Positions 1 to 9,064 of a stretch of 18,380 nt of DNA are shown piece by piece (position 1 is the first letter of the stretch; each line of letters starts with the position of its first letter). The stretch is from Coriobacteriaceae bacterium. GTDB lineage: Bacteria > Actinomycetota > Coriobacteriia > Coriobacteriales > Coriobacteriaceae. The position numbers were made by a program, and so were the translations under genes. Where the stretch lies: positions 127,116-145,495 of the forward strand of contig CABIWB010000003.1 in NCBI GenBank assembly GCA_902362275.1, given 5' to 3'. The notes under the pieces were generated by a model. It was not told the DNA's origin, ran no database searches, and saw nothing but the letters and a program-made list of their open reading frames with translations.

Positions 1-40
1 AAGGAGCAGGATAAGGGGGTTTCCATGGTCGAGGACGTTC

Positions 41-69
41 TGAAAATTAAGTCCAGCACGGGCCCGGAC
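41..69 (-). terminator. Weak terminator-like hairpin after oppF
   Basis: On the minus strand GTCCGG and CTGGAC can form a 6-bp stem with one G-U pair, followed by TTAATTTTC. It lies 12 bp past the oppF stop. The stem is short, so this is only a candidate end of the opp transcript. Confidence 0.3.
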
Positions 70-81
70 GAGAACAACCGA

Positions 82-1110
<1,029 letters not shown>

Positions 1111-2202
1111 TTACACCTCGCCTCCCTTCTTGGAATCCTTGCGCGTACGGGACGTCTCAGGGGCGTTCTTGAGGAACTCGGGGTCACCGGAGTAGTGGCA
1201 CGCAGAGTAATGACCAGACTCGGTGACAACGCGCTCGGGGCGCTGCTTGCGGCACTTGTCCGTCGCATAGGGGCAGCGAGGAGAGAAGACGCAGCCCTCG
1301 GGCAGGTTCATGAGCGAAGGCGGGTTGCCGTGAATCGGCGTAAGCGGCTTCTTCTCTTCGATGGCCTGCTCCGGGATGGAGCGGATAAGGCCCCAGGTGT
1401 AGGGGTGGCGGCTCTCGTAGAAGATTTCCTCAGCAGTACCGAACTCGACGGGACGGCCGGCGTACATAACCATGATCTTGTCGGCCATGTCGGCGACGAC
1501 GCCCAGGTCATGGGTAATCATGATGATGGCGTTGCCGTTCTTCTCCTGCATTTCCTGCATAAGCTCGATAATCTGAGCCTGGATGGTAACGTCCAGAGCA
1601 GTCGTGGGCTCGTCGGCAATCAGAATATCGGGATCGCAGGCAAGAGCCATAGCAATCATGACGCGCTGACGCATACCGCCAGAGAACTGGTGCGGATACT
1701 CATTGACGCGCTTCTCGGGCTCGGGAATACCAACGAGGTCCAGAAGCTCGGTGGCGCGCTTGAGCGCCTCCTGCTTGGAGTAGCCACGGTGCAGACGAAG
1801 GCCCTCGCCTACCTGCTTGCCGATCTTATAGACCGGGTTCAAGGAGGTCATAGGATCCTGGAAGATCATCGCGATATCGTTGCCGCGAATGTGCTGCATC
1901 TCTTCCTCGGTCATTTCGAGGATCGAACGACCGCGATAGCGAACGTCGCCGCCCTCGATCTTTCCCGGAGGCATCGAGATGAGGCCCATGATAGTCATGG
2001 CGGTCACGGACTTACCGGAGCCGGACTCACCGACGACGCCCAGGGTCTCGCCGCGATCGAGCGTGTAGGAGACACCGTCGACAGCGCGAACGACGCCATC
2101 CTCGGTGTGGAAATACATCTTAAGGTCATCGACCTCGAGCAGATGCTGGCCCTCGGGAACCGGCTGGTCCTTCAGGTCCACATAGTTCTTGTTCTTCTTC
2201 AT
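1111..2202 (-). CDS. oppD: Oligopeptide ABC transporter ATP-binding protein OppD
   Basis: This is the partner ATPase of OppF in the peptide importer. The 363-residue product carries Walker A GESGSGKS (58-65), signature FSGGMRQ (173-179), Walker B IADEP (195-199) and THDLG (230-234). The C-terminal extension has cysteines at about 304, 310, 317 and 335 (C-x5-C-x6-C-x17-C), matching the peptide-importer ATPase tail thought to hold a [4Fe-4S] cluster. A basic, lysine- and arginine-rich stretch closes the protein. The start lies 2 bp after the oppC stop, with AAGGA 9 nt upstream, and its own stop abuts the oppF start. Assignment to the OppD/DppD family is firm; the exact peptide preference is not visible. 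Confidence 0.94.
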   Translation of the reverse strand: MKKNKNYVDLKDQPVPEGQHLLEVDDLKMYFHTEDGVVRAVDGVSYTLDRGETLGVVGESGSGKSVTAMTIMGLISMPPGKIEGGDVRYRGRSILEMTEEEMQHIRGNDIAMIFQDPMTSLNPVYKIGKQVGEGLRLHRGYSKQEALKRATELLDLVGIPEPEKRVNEYPHQFSGGMRQRVMIAMALACDPDILIADEPTTALDVTIQAQIIELMQEMQEKNGNAIIMITHDLGVVADMADKIMVMYAGRPVEFGTAEEIFYESRHPYTWGLIRSIPEQAIEEKKPLTPIHGNPPSLMNLPEGCVFSPRCPYATDKCRKQRPERVVTESGHYSACHYSGDPEFLKNAPETSRTRKDSKKGGEV

Positions 2203-2204
2203 CC

Positions 2205-3140
2205 TTATGCGTCCTTCATCTTGACGTCGAGGGCGTCGCGCAGACCATCACCCAGCAGGGTGAAGGCGAGCACCGTCGAGAGAATTGCCAGACCTGGCAT
2301 GATCATCATCCAGGGAGCGGTCAGAAGATACTGCTGACCGTCCTGAATCATGGAGCCCCACGAAGGCGTAGGCGGAATAACGCCCATGCCGAGGAAGGAC
2401 AGAGCGGACTCGGTCAGAATGGCGCCACCAATGTTCATGGTCGCATAGACCACGATGGAGGCGACGGAGTTCGGGAAGATGTGACGCACGACGATACGAG
2501 CATCAGATGCACCCATCGCGCGCGCAGCGTCAACATAGTCGTTTTCCTTGACCGTCAGGATCGCGGATCGGAAGACGCGCGCAATCGAAGGCCAGCCGAG
2601 AATACCGATGGCGATAAAGACGTTCTGAAGACCACGGCCGATAACGGCGATCATGGCGACAACGAACAGCACGTAGGGGAACGCCAGGAAGATGTCCGCA
2701 CAGCGCATGATGATCGTATCCCAGATGCCGCCGTAGAAACCGGCCAGAGCACCCATGACCAGACCGATCAGCGTGGAGATCGCGGTGGCCATAATGCCGA
2801 CGGACAGTGAAACGCGCGCACCGTAGATAACACGGACGAGAATGTCACGACCAAGGGCGTCGGTGCCAAACGGGTGCTCTGCACACGGAGCCAGCAGCGA
2901 CGTCTGGGCCATGGTGGTCGAGTCGGAAGCCGTCGGCGAACCGAGCCAGGGCTTAGCCCACAGATCTGCGGTCAGGGCAACCACAACGACGATGATGATC
3001 CAGCAGACACCGATAACGGCGAGCTTGTTCTTACGAAGACGCTTAAAAGCGTCGCCCCACAGCGTGCGGGACTTGGCGGGAGCAGATGCGGCCTTGGTGG
3101 CGGTAGCCTGCTCCTGAGACTGAGAATCAGTTTCCTGCAT
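2205..3140 (-). CDS. oppC: Oligopeptide ABC transporter permease OppC
   Basis: This is the second membrane permease of the peptide importer, 311 residues. A polar N-terminal tail of about 30 residues precedes a first hydrophobic helix (about 40-60). The characteristic family stretch HPFGTDALGRD (89-99) and several further helices follow. The cytoplasmic EAA loop that contacts the ATPases is DAARAMGASDARI (about 204-216), followed by the HIFPN stretch usual in OppC/DppC. The end reads LGDGLRDALD, typical of the family. A GGGAGG ribosome site sits 8 nt before the ATG, in the 14-bp gap after oppB. The gene lies between oppB and oppD in the classic permease-permease-ATPase-ATPase order. Confidence 0.94.
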   Translation of the reverse strand: MQETDSQSQEQATATKAASAPAKSRTLWGDAFKRLRKNKLAVIGVCWIIIVVVVALTADLWAKPWLGSPTASDSTTMAQTSLLAPCAEHPFGTDALGRDILVRVIYGARVSLSVGIMATAISTLIGLVMGALAGFYGGIWDTIIMRCADIFLAFPYVLFVVAMIAVIGRGLQNVFIAIGILGWPSIARVFRSAILTVKENDYVDAARAMGASDARIVVRHIFPNSVASIVVYATMNIGGAILTESALSFLGMGVIPPTPSWGSMIQDGQQYLLTAPWMMIMPGLAILSTVLAFTLLGDGLRDALDVKMKDA

Positions 3141-3154
3141 GAGACGTACCTCCC

Positions 3155-4192
3155 TTAGGCCTTATCCGACGGACCGCCAAGGCGGATGCGCGGGTCGAGG
3201 AATGCATAGCTGATGTCGACGAGCAGGTTGATCACCATGACGACGACGACGATGAGCGTAACGCCGCCCATAACGATGGGCCAGTCACGCATGCTAATGG
3301 CGCGATAGACCTCATAGCCGATACCGGGCCAGTTAAAGACCGTCTCGGTCAGGATGGCGCCCGAAAGCATGCCGCCAAAGTCGACACCAATATAGGTAAC
3401 GACGGGGATGAGTGCATTCTTAAGCGCATGCTTGATGATGATCGCGCGATTGGAGAGACCCTTGGCCTTTGCCGTGCGAATGTAATCCTGGTTCATGACG
3501 TCAAGCAGCTGCGAGCGCATAATGCGGGCGGCATAAGCGGTCGAAACCGAAGCCAGCGTAATGGTCGGAAGCACATAGTGCATCCAATCCTGATACTGAG
3601 AGCTGGAACCACCGGCGCCCGAGATCGGCATGGAGAATGCACCGCCCGTGGCGTCCTTGAGAATGACGCCAAAAAACAGCTGCAGCAACATACCGAGCCA
3701 GAAAGCCGGGACGGCAACGAGAATCGACGTGGTGAGCGTTACCAAAATATCCCAGAAGGAATAACGCTTAACCGCCGAAATGATGCCCGCACCGATACCC
3801 ATGATTGCCTCGAGCACGATGGCGCACGCGGCAAGTTTGACCGTATACGGATACTTCTGAGCAAAGATTTCCGTAACCGGCAGCTTGCGCTGATACGAAT
3901 TGCCCAGATCGCCATGAAGCAGGCCGTTCATGTAATACAAGTAACGGTCCACGAGCGACGTTTGAACGGGGTCGCCGTTCTCGTCAAGGATCGCGTTGCC
4001 GTCCTCGTCCGACTGGACCAGGTGATAGCGGACGCGAAGCTGAAGCTCCACCTCGGGGGACAGAGCCTTGTCTCCACCGATCAGCTTGATCGGATCTCCC
4101 GGCACGATATTCTGGAGGGCGAACAGAATCAGCGTAACGCCCAAAAACACCGGGATGAACTGAAGCACACGTTTAACGATGTACTTACCCAT
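3155..4192 (-). CDS. oppB: Oligopeptide ABC transporter permease OppB
   Basis: This is the first membrane permease, 345 residues. It has an N-terminal helix (about 9-30) ending in the family motif IVPGDP, and the GDLGNSY stretch (94-100). The EAA loop is RTAKAKGLSNRAIIIKHAL (239-257), and the TETVFNWPGIG motif (282-292) is also present. The segment at about 61-76 is acidic and Asp/Gly/Asn-rich (DEDGN...DENGD), inserted in the external region between the first two helices. It resembles a beta-hairpin or Ca-binding-like loop, but I do not assign a function to it. The start has GGGGAG about 4 nt upstream. It is separated from oppA by a 156-bp spacer that holds a stem-loop, so its expression may be lower than that of oppA. 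Confidence 0.94.
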   Translation of the reverse strand: MGKYIVKRVLQFIPVFLGVTLILFALQNIVPGDPIKLIGGDKALSPEVELQLRVRYHLVQSDEDGNAILDENGDPVQTSLVDRYLYYMNGLLHGDLGNSYQRKLPVTEIFAQKYPYTVKLAACAIVLEAIMGIGAGIISAVKRYSFWDILVTLTTSILVAVPAFWLGMLLQLFFGVILKDATGGAFSMPISGAGGSSSQYQDWMHYVLPTITLASVSTAYAARIMRSQLLDVMNQDYIRTAKAKGLSNRAIIIKHALKNALIPVVTYIGVDFGGMLSGAILTETVFNWPGIGYEVYRAISMRDWPIVMGGVTLIVVVVMVINLLVDISYAFLDPRIRLGGPSDKA

Positions 4193-4222
4193 ACCACTCC
4201 CCTATCTAGGGATTAACCTAAA

Positions 4223-4252
4223 TGGGATGCCGATCGCCAGACCGGCATCCCA
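4223..4252 (-). terminator. Intercistronic stem-loop between oppA and oppB
   Basis: A 10-bp perfect inverted repeat (TGGGATGCCG / CGGCATCCCA) with a 10-nt loop lies in the oppA-oppB spacer. On the minus strand it is followed only by CATTTAGGTTAAT, not a clean U-tract. It is therefore more likely a partial terminator or a 3'-end mRNA stabiliser than a full stop. This position is common for setting binding protein above permease levels; that role is inference. Confidence 0.6.
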
Positions 4253-4348
4253 AAATTACCATCAGCCAGTTTACCCCAGGTTAGGGAGAACTGTATGTTT
4301 CCCATGAGGTCTACGTAAATACTTGACCCTCACGGAAGCTGCAAACTC

Positions 4349-6025
4349 TTAGGCGAGCTCAGCGGTACCCAGCTCGGCATGCTTCTGCGGATCGACATAG
4401 AGGTGCTTGATGCGATCGGAGCCGACGATGGTGTGCGTGTAGAACATCACCGGGATGACCGGGCAGTCGGCAGCGACCATAGCGTCGGCCTCCTGCATCT
4501 TAGCGACGCGCTCATCGTCGTCAACAATGGTACGAGCCTCGTCGACCTTGGCGTCGAACTCGGGGTTGTTGTAACCAGAGCGGTTATCGCCACCGAGGGA
4601 ATCGGAGTGGAACAGCGGATACAGGAAGTTGTCCATGATCGGGTAGTCGGCAATCCAACCCATACGACCGAACTGATAGTTAAAGTTCTGATACTGCTCG
4701 AGCAGGGCAGACCACTCAGGGGTATCAGAAGTAGCGGTAACGCCCACCTTGGCGAGGTCGCCGATGATGGACTCCATGATCTCCTTGTGGCCACCGTCCT
4801 GGTTGTAGGACAGAGTCACGTTAATGCCACGATCGCCGTTAGCGTCAGCGGGAGCAACCTTGTCGAGGTACTCGTTAGCCTTGTCGACGTCGTAGGCGCA
4901 GAACTCCCATGCGCCCTCCTTGTAGCCATCGATACCCGGAGGAACAATGCCGTCGGCGGGGGTACGGGTACCCTTGAAGATAGTCTTGCAGATGGCCTCA
5001 CGGTTGATGGCCAGGGAGATACCCCTACGCAGGTCGGCGTTGTTGAACGGCTCGGCCGTGTTGTTGCAGGTCAGATAGTAGGTGGAAGGCTCGGAGCCGA
5101 GCAGCATACGCTCGCCGTCACCCATGGTGTAGCCGTCCTTGGACACGCCGCGATCCTTCTTGGCGGCGTCGATCTGAGCAACGGGAACGTCGCAGACATC
5201 GAGGTTACCGGCCTGGAACTCCTTGTAAGCGGTCTCCATGTCCTTGATGACCTGGAAGTGGATGCCATCAATCTTGGCCTTGTCGCCATAGTAATCGTCG
5301 AACTTCTTGAGGTTGATCTCCTGACCATCCTCCCACTTGCCGTCCATCATGAACGGGCCGTTACCGACCGGTGCAAGGTAGAAGCTCTTGGCATCGGACT
5401 CGGCACACTCGGGAACCGGGGCCAGAGCCGGGTGAGAGACGACGAAGGGGAAGTCGGCGTAAGCGGAAGACAGCTTGACGACGAGGGTCTCATCGTCGGG
5501 GCAAGTAACACCGCTGAGCTCGGTAGCGTTACCGGCAAGCAGGTCGTCATAGCCCTCGACCATGGAAAGGTGATAGGAGACCTCGGAAGGGCCGTACTCG
5601 GTAGCGATGGCCGACTTGGTGTTGACCAGACGCTCCCAACCGAGCTTGAAGGACTTGGAGGTAACGTCGTCACCGTTGTGGAACTTGGCCTTCTTGATCT
5701 TGAAGGTAAACTCGGTGGCATCGTCGTTGGCCTCAAAGGACTCGCAAGCCAGCGGAACGATCTCGCCCTTCTCGGCGTCATAAGAGGTCAGAGAATCAAA
5801 GAGCTGGTACTCGACCTGAGTGCCCTGGTCCTCCTGGACATTGTAGGGGTCGATGCAGACCGGGTTGTTGATGTAGAAGTTCAGCGTCGAACCGGACTCA
5901 GAACCGGAAGCGTCGCCGCCCTTCTTGCCACATGCGGCAAGAAAAGCCATGGAGCTCGCAGCAAGGGTGCCGCCGACAAAGGCGCGACGACCCATAACGG
6001 GCTGGTGGAACATAGAATCAGCCAT
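4349..6025 (-). CDS. oppA: Oligopeptide-binding lipoprotein OppA (SBP family 5)
   Basis: This is the extracellular peptide-binding lipoprotein that delivers substrate to OppBC. I chose the ATG at 6025 because AAGGAGG lies 5 nt upstream; this gives 558 residues, normal for the family. The N-terminus has a twin-arginine-like motif (GRRAFVGG, 12-19), a hydrophobic stretch and a lipobox FLAAC with Cys32 as the lipidation site. A Gly/Ser linker then leads into the binding fold. Family 5 hallmarks are visible: the FHNGDDVTSKSF segment, the FNNADLRRGISLAINRE segment, and a C-terminal DYPIMDNFLYPLF region. It heads the transporter cluster, separated from oppB by a stem-loop. A longer in-frame start at 6073 would place 16 uncharacteristic residues before the leader and is rejected. 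Confidence 0.92.
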   Translation of the reverse strand: MADSMFHQPVMGRRAFVGGTLAASSMAFLAACGKKGGDASGSESGSTLNFYINNPVCIDPYNVQEDQGTQVEYQLFDSLTSYDAEKGEIVPLACESFEANDDATEFTFKIKKAKFHNGDDVTSKSFKLGWERLVNTKSAIATEYGPSEVSYHLSMVEGYDDLLAGNATELSGVTCPDDETLVVKLSSAYADFPFVVSHPALAPVPECAESDAKSFYLAPVGNGPFMMDGKWEDGQEINLKKFDDYYGDKAKIDGIHFQVIKDMETAYKEFQAGNLDVCDVPVAQIDAAKKDRGVSKDGYTMGDGERMLLGSEPSTYYLTCNNTAEPFNNADLRRGISLAINREAICKTIFKGTRTPADGIVPPGIDGYKEGAWEFCAYDVDKANEYLDKVAPADANGDRGINVTLSYNQDGGHKEIMESIIGDLAKVGVTATSDTPEWSALLEQYQNFNYQFGRMGWIADYPIMDNFLYPLFHSDSLGGDNRSGYNNPEFDAKVDEARTIVDDDERVAKMQEADAMVAADCPVIPVMFYTHTIVGSDRIKHLYVDPQKHAELGTAELA

Positions 6026-6267
6026 GCCATCCTCCTTATGAGATAGGACAAAGAAATGTTCAGTCGGACACATATCGAGACAATCCGATCCGAACCATCA
6101 AAACGCCGCCCGTTGCTATGGCTGGTTATGCACAACAGACCAACGTTTCTTAATACAGTAGCGCATTTTATGCACGATTTGGGGCTAATTCCGGTCAACG
6201 GTCGAGAATTTCTTTAGTTGGGCGAAGTATGTGGGGATATTTTGACTCTGTTACAAATATGTAAACA

Positions 6268-6297
6268 AAAAGGGTCCCGCACTCGCGGGACCCTTTT
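6268..6297 (-). terminator. Rho-independent terminator after secG
   Basis: A 13-bp perfect inverted repeat (AAAAGGGTCCCGC / GCGGGACCCTTTT) has a 4-nt loop. On the minus strand it runs into TTTTTGTTTA. It lies 22 bp past the secG stop, so it ends the secG transcript. It also separates secG from the roughly 240-bp, AT-richer leader of oppA (6026-6267), in which I could not fix a convincing promoter. Confidence 0.9.
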
Positions 6298-6319
6298 CAA
6301 GTATTTATGCGGCTCGTAC

Positions 6320-6574
6320 TTAGTAGCCCACGATGCCCTGCGGGAAGAAGAACATGCACAGCACGACGCACACGGCAAACACGACAGCCATGATGACGGT
6401 CAGGCGGTCAAGGTTCTGCTCCATAACGCCCGTGGCAGAGCTGGAGTTATACAGCGAGCTAGCAATCATATCCGACACGCCGGTGCCCTTACCGGAATGC
6501 ATCAGAACGAGAATCGTCAACGCCACGGCAGAGATAGCCCAAACGACAAACAGAAGAATCTGGAACGGACCCAT
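6320..6574 (-). CDS. secG: Preprotein translocase subunit SecG
   Basis: This is a small membrane subunit of the SecYEG protein-export channel, 84 residues as usual for the family. It has a first transmembrane helix (about 5-25), the conserved cytoplasmic loop starting HSGKGTGVSD (26-35), the NLDRLT motif (54-59) that opens the second helix (about 58-78), and a short tail. AAGGAG sits 7 nt before the ATG. A possible extended -10 (TGGTACAGT) lies about 40 bp upstream, and a strong terminator follows. secG downstream of the triose glycolysis genes is a recurrent actinobacterial arrangement. Here terminators on both sides suggest it is transcribed alone. Confidence 0.95.
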   Translation of the reverse strand: MGPFQILLFVVWAISAVALTILVLMHSGKGTGVSDMIASSLYNSSSATGVMEQNLDRLTVIMAVVFAVCVVLCMFFFPQGIVGY

Positions 6575-6610
6575 AGATAAGCTCCTTAATAGAACAATTC
6601 ATACTCCAGT

Positions 6611-6619
6611 ACTGTACCA
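6611..6619 (-). promoter_or_regulatory. Possible extended -10 promoter element of secG
   Basis: On the minus strand TGGTACAGT fits an extended -10 (TGnTAnAnT) about 37 bp before the secG start. The -35 position is poor, which is tolerable for extended -10 promoters. It lies between the gpmI terminator and secG, where a promoter is needed. Confidence 0.35.
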
Positions 6620-6681
6620 CAATCCCCCGCTCTCCCCTACCTGCCGCTCGGGAACGAGGTAGAAATGGCAGAAATACCAAA

Positions 6682-6709
6682 GGGGGTTGTCCGATTGTGG
6701 ACAACCCCC
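6682..6709 (-). terminator. Rho-independent terminator after gpmI
   Basis: An 11-bp perfect GC-rich inverted repeat (GGGGGTTGTCC / GGACAACCCCC) with a 6-nt loop lies about 28 bp past the gpmI stop. On the minus strand it is followed by TTTGGTATTTCT, an imperfect U-tract. It ends the pgk-tpiA-gpmI unit. Confidence 0.8.
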
Positions 6710-6737
6710 CTTACTAGAAAACGGTATTTGTTTTCTA

Positions 6738-8291
6738 TTAGGCCTCGGTGGCGAGCACGCGGCCCGTCATCTCGGCGGAAGGCTCCAGACCAGCCATGGT
6801 GAGCATAGTCGGGGCGATATCGGAAAGACGACCGTCCTCGATACCGGTGAGCTGTGCCTTCTCATCAACGATAATGAACGGCACGCGATTGGTGGTGTGA
6901 GCCGTAAACGGATGCTTAGAACCGTCGGAAGCAACGTCAAACATGTGATCGGCGTTGCCGTGGTCGGCGGTAATCAGCGCAAAGCCGCCCTTGGCGAGAA
7001 TCGCCGGGACAACCTTGGACAGGGCATCGTCAACAGCCTCGACGGCCTTAACGGCAGCGTCGAAGACACCGGTGTGACCAACCATGTCGCAGTTCGCGAA
7101 GTTCACGATATAGAAATCAGCGCGATCCTCGTTGATGGCGGCGACAAGCTTCTCGGTAACCTCAGGAGCGCTCATCTCGGGCTGCAGATCGTAGGTAGCG
7201 ACCTTGGGGGAAGCGACGAGCACGCGCTCCTCGCCCTCCTTGGGCTCCTCGATGCCGCCGTTGAGGAAGAACGTCACGTGGGCGTACTTCTCGGTCTCGG
7301 CGGTGTGCAGCTGCTTCAGGCCATTGGCGGCGATAACGTCGGCCAGGACGTTCTCGGGGAACGTCTTGGGGAAGGCGACCTCGACGTCAAACGTTGGATC
7401 GTACTCAGTCATCGTCACAAAGTGCGAAAGCTTAATCTGCTCGCGCTCAAAGCCGTCGAACTCCTTGTCCGTGAACACGCGGGTCATCTGACGAGCGCGG
7501 TCGGGACGGAAGTTGAAGAAGATGGCCGCGTCGCCCTCGTGGATGCCCTCGTTGTGGGCAACGAAGGGCTCGACAAACTCGTCGCCGCGCGGATCCTTCT
7601 CGTAGTAGGCCTTGATACCGGCCACGGGGTCGGTATCGGCATCGGACGCGTTGACCATGACGTCGTAGGCGCGCTGGATACGCTCCCAACGATTATCGCG
7701 GTCCATGGCCCAATAACGGCCCGAGACGGTGGCAACGCGAGCGTCGCAACCGGTCTCCTCGGAGATCTTGGCCAGGAAGGCGCAGAACTCACTCATGTAA
7801 CCGGCACCGGACTGCGGGTCAACGTCGCGGCCATCCATGAAGGCGTGGACGCGAACGGTCTTGACACCATGCTCGGCAGCCATCTTGACCAGAGCCTCGA
7901 CGTGGTTCATGTGAGAATGAACACCGCCAGGGCTCATAAGGCCCATGAGGTGGAGAGTCTTGCCGTCAGCCTTGACGTCGTCCATAGCCTTGACGAAGAC
8001 CTCGTTCTTGGCGATGGAGCCATCCTTGATAGCGTTGTTGATGCGCGAAAGCTCCTGGAACACGATGCGGCCGGCACCGATGTTGAGGTGACCCACCTCG
8101 GAGTTGCCCATCTGACCGTCGGGAAGGCCCACGTCCTCGCCCGAAGCGCCGAGCGTAGTGTGGGGATACTTCTCGTACAGGCTATCAAGGAAGGGCGTCT
8201 TGGCAGCGGCGACGGCGTTCTCGCCATCGGCCGGAGCAAGGCCGCAGCCGTCCATGATGATCAGGAGTGCAGGAAGATGACGCTGTGCCAT
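6738..8291 (-). CDS. gpmI: 2,3-bisphosphoglycerate-independent phosphoglycerate mutase
   Basis: This cytoplasmic glycolytic enzyme interconverts 3- and 2-phosphoglycerate without the bisphosphate cofactor, using two metal ions. The 517-residue product begins with the metal-site MDGCGL (Asp14). It has the nucleophile in MGNSEVGHLNIGAGR (Ser64), the phosphatase-like ITADHGNADHMFD motif near residue 450, and HTTNRVPFI. Length and motif order match the family. The start is 5 bp after the tpiA stop with only a weak AGG upstream, so translation probably depends on coupling. It closes the pgk-tpiA-gpmI unit and is followed by a terminator. Confidence 0.96.
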   Translation of the reverse strand: MAQRHLPALLIIMDGCGLAPADGENAVAAAKTPFLDSLYEKYPHTTLGASGEDVGLPDGQMGNSEVGHLNIGAGRIVFQELSRINNAIKDGSIAKNEVFVKAMDDVKADGKTLHLMGLMSPGGVHSHMNHVEALVKMAAEHGVKTVRVHAFMDGRDVDPQSGAGYMSEFCAFLAKISEETGCDARVATVSGRYWAMDRDNRWERIQRAYDVMVNASDADTDPVAGIKAYYEKDPRGDEFVEPFVAHNEGIHEGDAAIFFNFRPDRARQMTRVFTDKEFDGFEREQIKLSHFVTMTEYDPTFDVEVAFPKTFPENVLADVIAANGLKQLHTAETEKYAHVTFFLNGGIEEPKEGEERVLVASPKVATYDLQPEMSAPEVTEKLVAAINEDRADFYIVNFANCDMVGHTGVFDAAVKAVEAVDDALSKVVPAILAKGGFALITADHGNADHMFDVASDGSKHPFTAHTTNRVPFIIVDEKAQLTGIEDGRLSDIAPTMLTMAGLEPSAEMTGRVLATEA

Positions 8292-8296
8292 ATGTC

Positions 8297-9064
8297 CTAC
8301 TCGCCTGCCTTGACGACCATAGAGGCGAAGTCGGCAGCCTTGAGCGAAGCGCCGCCCACGAGGGCGCCGTCAACGTCGGGCTTGGCGACGAGCTCGGCAA
8401 TGTTGCCGGGCTTGGCGGAACCACCGTACAGGACGCGGATGCCGTCGGCGAGCTCCTCGCCAAACATCTCCTTGAGGGTCTCACGGATAGCGCCGCAGAC
8501 CTCCTGAGCGTCCTCAGCAGTAGCGGTCTTGCCGGTGCCGATGGCCCAGATGGGCTCGTAGGCGACGACGACCTGCTTGGGGCAGGTGATCTCAAGACCA
8601 GCAAGGCCAGCCTTGACCTGGTTCACGACGTGCTCGACATAGGTGCCGGCCTCGCGGACCTCGAGGGACTCGCCGCAGCAGAAGACGGGAACAAGACCGG
8701 CGGCAACGAGGGCCTTGGCCTTCTTGTTCTGGTCCTCGTCGGTCTCGTGGAAGTAGTCACGACGCTCGGAGTGGCCAATGATGCAGTAGGTGCAGCCAGC
8801 AGACTTGAGCATGTCGCAAGAGGACTCACCGGTGAAGGCACCCTTGGCTTCCCAGTACACATTCTGTGCACCGAGGGCGATGGGGGCAGCCTGAATGCGG
8901 TCATGAACCGTGGTGATGTCGATGGTCGGAGGGCAGACGAGCACCTCGACGCCAGCCGGAACCTCGGGAAGAGCCTGAGCCAGCTCGTCGGCGAGCTTGG
9001 CGGCCTCGGCGACGTCGTTGTTCATCTTCCAGTTACCAGCGATAAGAAGGGTGCGATTAGGCAT
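8297..9064 (-). CDS. tpiA: Triosephosphate isomerase
   Basis: This enzyme interconverts dihydroxyacetone phosphate and glyceraldehyde 3-phosphate. The start at 9064 gives 255 residues, the usual length, and begins directly with the family N-terminus leading to AGNWKMN (Asn11, Lys13). The electrophile His98 is in IIGHSERR, the catalytic Glu170 in AYEPIWAIGTGK, and the phosphate loop is LYGGSAKPGN (212-221). The ATG overlaps the pgk stop by 8 bp (ATGCCTAA), so the two genes are translationally coupled. A longer frame start at 9127 would run into pgk and adds unrelated residues. All catalytic residues are present. Confidence 0.97.
   Translation of the reverse strand: MPNRTLLIAGNWKMNNDVAEAAKLADELAQALPEVPAGVEVLVCPPTIDITTVHDRIQAAPIALGAQNVYWEAKGAFTGESSCDMLKSAGCTYCIIGHSERRDYFHETDEDQNKKAKALVAAGLVPVFCCGESLEVREAGTYVEHVVNQVKAGLAGLEITCPKQVVVAYEPIWAIGTGKTATAEDAQEVCGAIRETLKEMFGEELADGIRVLYGGSAKPGNIAELVAKPDVDGALVGGASLKAADFASMVVKAGE

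Noticed and set aside
1..26. Possible next minus-strand gene starting with ATG at 26
   Set aside because: Only eight codons are visible and no ribosome site precedes it; it cannot be supported.
4379..6046. 555-codon plus-strand frame opposite oppA
   Set aside because: It mirrors the oppA reading frame almost exactly; the Val/Leu/Asp-rich translation is typical of an antisense shadow. The same applies to plus frames at 6687-8507, 8267-9163, 8997-10322 and 10250-11461.
6026..6267. Promoter for oppA (TTGACC and TAAAAT-like hexamers)
   Set aside because: The spacing between these hexamers is about 22 bp and other pairs are worse, so no promoter is called.
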